From NCBI GenBank assembly GCA_948567375.1, contig OX419755.1, positions 64,856,944 through 64,920,943 of the forward strand: a stretch of 64,000 nucleotides of DNA. The letters run 5' to 3'. Within the stretch, counting starts at the first letter, position 1; each line of letters opens with the position of its first letter. The notes beneath the pieces are model-generated. The model had not been told where the DNA came from and did no database searches. It worked only from the letters and a program-made list of their open reading frames with translations. Position numbers and translations under genes: made by a program. Of the stretch, positions 58,395 through 64,000 are shown piece after piece. Source of the DNA: Lunularia cruciata. Its lineage: Eukaryota; Streptophyta; Marchantiopsida; Lunulariales; Lunulariaceae.

Positions 58395-59460
58395 TTGGTG
58401 CAGCAAGCTTGGAGTGGAGCCTTCGTACCATCAGGAGATGAGTGTGAGGATGAGCCTCCAAAGGCAATTGCTTTGACACCTCTGGATACCACACTCATTG
58501 CTTGGCAGTATCCAATAGAGGGGATATGCCTATTGGAGTTGTTTGGTGGGATCAGCACCGGACTAGCTACGGTGTTACAGGCGGGTATACGAGTACAGAG
58601 GTACTTATATGTAGAGAGAGATGAGACTGCTAGGTGAGTCCCTCTACATCATGTGGCACACTTGACCTATCGGTATCCGGAGTTATTACCAATGTCAACG
58701 GTCAGAGGTTACCAAAAGGCCCTACCATGAGACATTTCCTTACTAGGGACGCATGACCTAGAGAGACATGGGCTATTCACTTGGTGATTTCCGGATGGCC
58801 ATGTTAGGGACATACACGTGCTGGTAGAGGATTGGGTCTTCAGGATCCTCGTTCTGGTGTGTTTTGGGAGATGTTACGGATATTACGACATCTCCAGGTT
58901 CATCAGTCCGTTTCTCCAGCTTACCTTATGGAGAACGTTCCTTTGATGGGTGATTCTCGCACTAGAGTAGTGGCGAGTACACATCAGGTCCATTCTTGGA
59001 TGGGACTTGCTATTTTGTTAGATGCAGCCAGAGTGGGATCACGGGCTCATCGTCTTCGTCTTTGGTGGACGAACCTCTTACCCAGAGAGGTTCTACAACG
59101 TGCTTATGATGGGATTCAGTGACTTGACCACATCCTTGTTGATGATATCTTGGATGTTGAGCATCAGTCTCAGACAACGGTTGTGGCTGATAGGTCACCT
59201 ATGGTAGTGGTGAACCTAGTTGGACAGCCTAGAGCCGCATTTCCCACACTCATGAGTTTCCCAAGCTCTCATGCTTCTTGAGAGAGAGAACCTGGACTTG
59301 TTTGGGACTCACAGTTACAGCAGTTGGTGGAGCCCAATGCTGATGAGAGAGAGCGGGCGATGGGTTTTTGCACCGGTATTACCGTTGTTCTAATAGTGTT
59401 AGAGGCATCCAGGCGTCAGGTGTTAGGAGAGGCTATGGACCTGAATTGTTTGACCTGGAT
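58395..59460 (+). pseudogene. D2 C5 cytosine DNA methyltransferase domain (DNMT3/DRM-like), between protease and RT
   Basis: Transfers methyl from S-adenosylmethionine to cytosine C5. Motif I (SAM binding) ICLLELFGGISTGLATVL is at 58524-58577. YLYVERD (about 58599-58620) supplies the acidic residue of motif II. Motif IV GWPC has the catalytic Cys at 58802-58804, followed by a TAG (58805-58807) where the PCQ glutamine is expected. AGRGLGLQDPRSGVFWEMLR follows. The motif VI equivalent is MENVP (ENV 58931-58939). RAHRLRLWWTN (about 59042-59074) matches motif VIII. EPNADERERAMGF with RRQVLGEAMDLN (59324-59446) looks like motifs IX-X. The domain is in frame with protease and RT except for one shift at about 58780; stops also occur at 58635, 58728, 59120 and 59279. 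D3 carries the second half, so the domain is a family property. The FGGISTG motif I and DPRSGxFWExxR after motif IV recall DNMT3. Confidence 0.88.
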
Positions 59461-60667
59461 TGTGAGCCTTGGCTTGGCAGAGCAGCGTAGGATGCGCTTG
59501 ATAGGCATCACCACTCAGACACTTGTGAGCCCTGTGCCTATCGAGACGATTCAGGCACATGCTGGGGGGGATGGACCGAGTGGACATGGTATTCTTGGGA
59601 CATATCCAGTAGCTACTAGGGAGAGTGGTCTACTTGGAGTCCATCCAAGTGAGCGTGGGCTACTTGGATTACACCCTTGGTCCACATGGAATGCAGCTAG
59701 AGGACGTGTGGAGCTTGCAGCCAGAGTGGAGGGAGTTTTTCACACAGAGGTTGGGACCTCTAGTGGTCGAGAGCATGACACTATTGCTCCCAAGGGCCTA
59801 GTGTAGCAGTCAGTCAGTACGTCTTCCACTCCTACTATAGTTACAGAGGATACTTGGGAGCCAGATCTTGGACCCAAGCTTACTGGAGAGGAAAGACGGA
59901 GGGTTTGGAGGTTCTTGAGGAGTCACATGAGTTGTTTTGCCTTCAGTATGAAGGATTTGGGTGCTCTGAAGGGACCTGGTATATGGATTGAGCTGATTAG
60001 TGACACACCAGTTTTCCGATGTCCTTATTGATATAGTGATATGGAGAGGACATTGATTCAAAGCCGGAGTAGTGACCTTTTTGAGGCTGGTTTGGTGGAG
60101 ATTTCACATGGAGAGTATGCATCAGCGATAGTGATGCCATCCAAGAAGGATACGCATGGCAACTATACAAATAGGCGGATGTGTGGAGATTATCGTCCTA
60201 TCAACCAACAGACCAAGGCTGATCGATATGCCATGCCTACACCTGAGGAGATTTTTGATGCGATTGGGCATGCAAAGGTCTTCAGTACTTTGGATCTTTG
60301 AGCGGGATATCATCAATTGCCGATCAGGGAGGAGGATAAGTCCAAGATAGCATTTTGGGCTATTGATCCTCATGGCAAGGATGTGTTATATCAGTGGAGG
60401 TTCTTATCATTTGGGTTGAAGAACGCTCCTGCTGAGTTCTTGAGGGTCATGGATAGGACCCTAGCTGGATTGGATTTTGCTCGGTGCTATATTGATGACA
60501 TTTTGGTTTATAGCACTACTGTGGAGGAGCATGAGAGACAATTGTTGGAGGTGTTTGAGAGGTTGAGATCTCATGGACTCAAATTACATCCTGGGAAGTG
60601 TAGGTTCTTCCACGAGCAGGTTGAGTATTTGGGTCACACTATCTACCCCAGAGGACTTGGTGTTTAG
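59461..60667 (+). pseudogene. D2 linker and reverse transcriptase
   Basis: The linker (59470-59806) carries short repeats: HPSERGLLGLHPWSTW after GHGILGTYP and SGLLGVHP. RT: LFEAGLVEISHGEYASAIVM, then CGDYRPINQQT, FSTLDL-stop-AGYHQLPI, FWAIDPHGKDVLYQWRFLSF, GLKNAPAEFLRVMDRTL and the catalytic CYIDDILVYS (YIDD 60488-60499). Stops: TAG 59804, TGA 60029, TGA 60299, TAG 60665. All are in the same frame as the methyltransferase. Confidence 0.9.
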
Positions 60668-61555
60668 CAGACCAAGGTAGAGGCTATTGCACGTATTCCT
60701 CGGCCTACGGATGTGAGCAGAGTGCGAGCATTCCTTGGGTTGGTGAACTTCTATCGCCGCTATGTTAGAGGATTTAGTGCCATTGCCAAGGCCTTGACAA
60801 AGCAGACCAAGCTTATACAGGAGTGGTGTTGGGGAGATGAGCAGGAGAGAGCTTTTGTAGAGCTCAAGGAGAGGTTGACATCTGCTCCTATTTTGAGGAG
60901 ACCAATCAGGGGACGACCATTTCAGGTTCACACTGATTGGAGTATGTTGGGGCTTGGAGCGGTGCTCACCCAACATGATGATGAGGAGAAGGATTTTGTG
61001 GTGGCCTATGCTAGTTGCTCCAACAATTTAGCGGAGGCAAAGTATAGTTCATATGAGGGAGAGTACTTGGCAGCAGTTTGGGCAGTAGCACATTTCCAAT
61101 GTTACCTATTTGGTAACCCCTTCACTTTCATCACTAATCATCAGCCACTGAAGTGGTTGATGGAGTCCAACAAGCTTTCAAGGAAGCTTGCACGATGGGC
61201 TCTGATTTTACAGGAGTATGATTTCACGGTTGTTCATAGACCTGGAGTGGTGAACCGTGATGCAGATGGGTTGAGTAGAAACCCATGTCCGAGCCAACAG
61301 GATCAGACCGGAGCACGTTGGCATGGTGAGACAGATGAGGAGATGGTGCCAGGTTGGCATGCATCAGCCTTTCTGTGTATATTTGTAGAGGCTTTGGTGG
61401 TATCTCTCTCAGTGCATACAAGAGGAGTTATTGAGGTCACAGATTCAAAGAGTGAAGATATTGGTACAGTTCAACGAGACATTCATGATGATGTCTTAGT
61501 GATGGACTATCTTTGCACTGGTGTTGTGGGTGGCACAATTGTGGCCAAGGAGAGA
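60668..61555 (+). pseudogene. D2 RT connection and RNase H
   Basis: An open frame runs 60713-61657. Connection: FLGLVNFYRRYVRGFSAIAK. RNase H catalytic positions appear in VHTDWSMLGLGAVLTQ (Asp), SSYEGEYLAAVWAV (Glu), ITNHQPLKWL and VNRDADGLSR (Asp). It removes the RNA strand during reverse transcription. There is no stop in this segment. Confidence 0.9.
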
Positions 61556-62760
61556 GACCGTGTTCTTCAGCAAGCCAGACGGTTCAAATTGGAGGGTAGA
61601 CACCTTTTGCATGTTTGGGAGGATGGTAGAGTGCGAGTAGTACCACTTCCATCATAGAGACCACAGTTGGTATGTCATGCTCATGAGGAGCTAGGACATT
61701 TTGGAGTAAAGCATACATATAGCTTACTCCATAGTCATTATTGGTGGCTCGGTATGCAGACCAAGGTACAGCAATTTGTTGCCAGATGTGTGGTTTGTGA
61801 CTTAGTTAGAGCATCATTCAATGCTCCTACGCCATAGTTACACCCATTACCTATCATGGGATTGGGTTACCGTTGGAGTTTGGACTTTGCTGGACCTTTA
61901 CTGCTGACTGTGAGACATCATCGGTATGTTTTGGTGATGGTGGAGCACTTCTCCAAGTGGATTGAGTTGGTGGCACTTCCTGACAAGTCTAGTGAAGGGA
62001 CAGCTTACTCGTTCGTGGATTGAGTTCTTAGTTATTTTGGTGCACCAGCTGAGGTTTTGACTGATCAAGGTATAGAGTTCTTGGGGGAGTTTCAAGTCTT
62101 GTGTGACAAGGCTTTGATTGATCATTGTACTACATCCTGAGATCACCCTGAGGCAGATGGCTTAGTAGAGAGTGGTTCAGACGGTGAAGAGAGGATTGCG
62201 AAAGTATGATTTGCAGAGAGGCCACTTGGGAGATTGGGATCTCCAGTTACCTTGGTTGGCCATGGGCTATCGGTTCAGCCGGCAAGCCTCCTTAGCATCC
62301 TTCTCTCCATACTTTCTACTCTATGGACGAGATCCAGATTTACCTGCAGCCATTCGTCGAGATGCTACTGTAGTTTTGGACTTGGATGACCCTGATGTAT
62401 GGATGAGCGCATGTTCTCAGCGGGCAGAGATCTTTCAGAGAGTGATGCCGATGGCCTTTGAGAACTTGGCGATTGCTCAGCATAGAGATACTTTACGCTA
62501 TGCTACCATTCGAGGAGGAGGTTATAGACCCTCGATCCGTCGATTTCATCCAGGCGACTATGTATATCTACAGCAGACAGCACCGACGACACTTGATGTT
62601 TCTACGGGCCGCACTATCTTGAGAGTGCGTGAGGTTTTGCCATCTGGAGTCCTTGTGTTAGAAGGACGTGATGGTGTTGTTTGGAAGGATCATGTGCGCA
62701 ATTGTGCGCCATGCCACCTTCCAAACATTGATGGTACTATGGACCCAAGCTTGGCACTTG
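61556..62760 (+). pseudogene. D2 integrase
   Basis: Zinc-binding HHCC: HAHEELGHFG, LLHSHYWWLGMQTK, then CVVCD (61676-61811). Core: WSLDFAGP (Asp at 61883-61885), LTDQGIEFLGEF (Asp 62063-62065) and EADGLVE (Glu 62168-62170), a complete D,D,E triad. A frame shift occurs immediately after the Glu; the C-terminal part (FSRQASLASFSPYFLLYGRD, then RRFHPGDYVYLQQ and LPSGVLVLEGRDGVVWKDH) runs open from 62172. Stops at 61655 (TAG) and a few others before the shift. The C-terminus carries no chromodomain; a PHD finger takes that place. Confidence 0.88.
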
Positions 62761-62918
62761 TACGTGCAGGCTTGAGGTGTATGTTATGTGGCTCTTCTGG
62801 TGGAGCTGCTACTATGTTAGTGTGTGATAGCTGTTCGAGAGGATGGCATATGGCATGTATGACTCCTCCCCTCATGGTGGTTCCTCAGGGATAGTGGTTA
62901 TGTCCTAGATGTACTTGA
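62761..62918 (+). pseudogene. D2 C-terminal PHD finger (C4HC3)
   Basis: In frame with the integrase tail. Zinc ligands: Cys 62778, Cys 62787, Cys 62823, Cys 62832, His 62847, Cys 62856, Cys 62901, Cys 62910 (first base of each codon), with spacing C-X2-C-X11-C-X2-C-X4-H-X2-C-X14-C-X2-C. The Trp two residues before the seventh ligand, a PHD hallmark, is present (WLCPRC), as is GWHMAC. PHD fingers usually bind the histone H3 tail. A TAG at 62892-62894 interrupts it; D3 has CAA there. The natural stop is TGA 62916-62918. Confidence 0.87.
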
Positions 62919-63194
62919 ACTATAGCTAGTTCATTCTTTATATGGTATAGATTGCAAACAGGCGACTAATGATGGGGCTCCATAGCACCTGGCCTCCTGA
63001 TCTTTGCCCATTAGAGGGTATACCATATACTTAGAGTAGATGGCTATCTGGAGTTAGAGGGACCTAACCGCCATCTAGGGGGGTGATTGTGGCACTTTAG
63101 ATTTTATGTATGACTTATGTGTGAGTTGTGCTTCTATAGTGTATGATATTGACAGCAATGTATGTTGTGTAGCAATGTATGTACGCACGATAGC
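62919..63194 (+). other. D2 3' untranslated region
   Basis: Non-coding, conserved with D3 50325-50640. It includes a G tract (CTAGGGGGGTGA, about 63076-63087) that resembles a polypurine tract but lies about 107 bp before the LTR start at 63195. The segment between them (TTGTGGCAC to GCACGATAGC) recurs at 63644-63735. Confidence 0.6.
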
Positions 63195-63643
63195 TGTCAC
63201 GCCATTTGTAGTGCCGCGTCTAGATGCTTGGACATTAGAGTTCCAGTGATAGTAGTTAGAGTTATTCTAGCAGTTTCTCAAAGACTACTTTCTGACGGTT
63301 AGATTTTGTGTTCGGGGTACTGACTTCACGGTGGGGCCCACCGTCACTTTGCACCGTTTTCACCATCGAGTGTGCCGTCAGTAGGACCGTTAGGGTTTCA
63401 GTGCTAGCTTGAGTCCAGGGGGTATAGTTTTGAAGTGAGCTCCAGAGAGCTCACTTCTCTGATGTTGAGCCTTCGAGTTCCTGGCTATGGTGGATAGAGG
63501 CCAGCGATCGTCACCTGGATTCTCTATGCTTGAGTGGGTGTGGCTTGACTGTAATCAGTGCCTAGTTGTTGGCAGTTTATAGAATGATAGATCAAGTACT
63601 GATCTGAGTTGAGTTGAGTTGAGAGTGGTAAGCAATCTGATTA
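63195..63643 (+). repeat. D2 3' LTR, truncated
   Basis: Starts TGTCACGCCATTTGTAG and matches 53840-54288 closely, including the ACCGT cluster and the 11-bp hairpin (63432-63457). It stops at CAATCTGATTA, where D1 and D2 5' copies continue with CATCAGAG. Confidence 0.85.
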
Positions 63644-63735
63644 TTGTGGCACTTTAGAGTCTATGTGTGAGTTGTGCTTCTATAGTGTATGATGTTGACA
63701 GTGATGTATGTTGTGTAGCAATGTATATATGCACA
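63644..63735 (+). repeat. second copy of the pre-LTR segment after the 3' LTR
   Basis: TTGTGGCACTTTAGAGTCTATG to GTATATATGCAC repeats 63088-63190 with changes. Its position after the LTR is unexpected for a standard element. Confidence 0.8.
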
Positions 63736-64000
63736 ACAACATTATTAGATGGAGAAATGGACCAATGAACCTAAAGTTGTCATAGTATATGTAACATCTC
63801 CCAAAACATACAAGTGTGGAGATTGCATAACTTGAATAACTAGCCTTAAACTTGACCAACATGGTGTTGTGTTGTGGTTTGCATAACCTATGAAAAAGTA
63901 AACTAGTGTGGTTTATCTTCACAAAGATGGAGTAGGTAGTATGATGGATCCCACGGTTGAGCTATTGCCATGTATGCAATCTATGTGCATTTAAGTGATT
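63736..64000. other. unassigned flanking DNA
   Basis: No gene or repeat recognised; it has no match to the D family or to D3, so the original target site of D2 on this side is not identified. Confidence 0.5.

Larger units (their letters stand above)
53840..63643 (+). mobile_element. element D2: near-complete Ty3/gypsy element encoding a cytosine methyltransferase and a PHD finger
   Basis: Order: LTR start and leader, gag (capsid, two zinc knuckles), protease, C5 cytosine methyltransferase, reverse transcriptase (YIDD), RNase H, integrase (HHCC and DDE), PHD finger, 3' LTR. From 57207 to about 62170 one pol frame carries everything except for a single shift at about 58780; the damage otherwise is point stops. 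It is non-functional. It abuts D3 on the left; the right end is rearranged (see 63088-63735). Confidence 0.9.

Noticed and set aside
58395-59460. Methyltransferase as a host gene fragment captured next to the element
   Set aside because: It shares the pol frame with protease and RT, and D3 carries the C-terminal half at the same place, so it belongs to the element.
1-64000. CRISPR arrays, rRNA genes, intact tRNA genes, bacterial-type operons
   Set aside because: None seen; introns, plant promoter elements and LTR retrotransposons show this is plant nuclear DNA.

Overview
The window is nuclear DNA of a green plant (streptophyte). Two host genes lie at the left edge: the 3' half of an intron-rich PDR/ABCG transporter, and a single-exon nucleolar L1-domain gene whose promoter carries a plant telo-box. 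From about 5.4 kb onward it is AT-rich intergenic DNA packed with decayed mobile elements. The density of nested Ty3/gypsy elements suggests a large genome. A gypsy family carrying a cytosine methyltransferase suggests, by inference only, a non-flowering lineage (charophyte alga, bryophyte, lycophyte or fern). The species cannot be named from this sequence.

Layout. 1-3760: ABC transporter (+), 3' part. 4156-4911: RSL1D1/UTP30-like gene (-), convergent with the transporter. 5.4-10.4 kb: AT-rich DNA and a dispersed repeat. 10411-23332: chromovirus A (-), with related chromovirus B (12772-19392) inserted in its RNase H region; both have chromodomains and Met-tRNA primer sites, and A still has its CTATG target duplication. 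23.3-32 kb: AT-rich DNA, two foldbacks and a second copy of the dispersed repeat. 32.2-34.76 kb: broken hAT-like transposase (-) with an insert. 35.3-35.6 kb: minisatellite. 39.7-41.1 kb: third dispersed-repeat copy and an old chromovirus LTR. 42.4-43.1 kb: start of another LTR element with a clear primer-binding site.

43.1-63.7 kb is the most interesting part: three copies of one gypsy family, called D here, plus an unrelated gypsy pol (E). D1 (43096-46067, +) keeps the LTR start, leader and an intact gag frame. E (46068-49924, +) is a gag-to-integrase fragment without LTRs. D3 (49925-53838, -) is the 3' half of a D element. D2 (53840-63643, +) is nearly complete, in the order gag with two zinc knuckles, protease, C5 cytosine methyltransferase, reverse transcriptase, RNase H, integrase, C4HC3 PHD finger.

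In D2 the methyltransferase lies in the pol reading frame between protease and reverse transcriptase. It retains motif I, the acidic motif, the WPC catalytic motif, ENV, a motif VIII-like segment and a C-terminal block. The PHD finger has all eight zinc ligands. D2 therefore once combined a DNA-methylation writer with a likely histone-tail reader, although premature stops and at least two frameshifts make this copy inactive. Comparison of D1, D2 and D3 shows several stops arose by C-to-T or G-to-A changes at CAG, CGA or TGG codons, as expected for decay of methylated DNA. No CRISPR array, rRNA or intact tRNA gene was seen.
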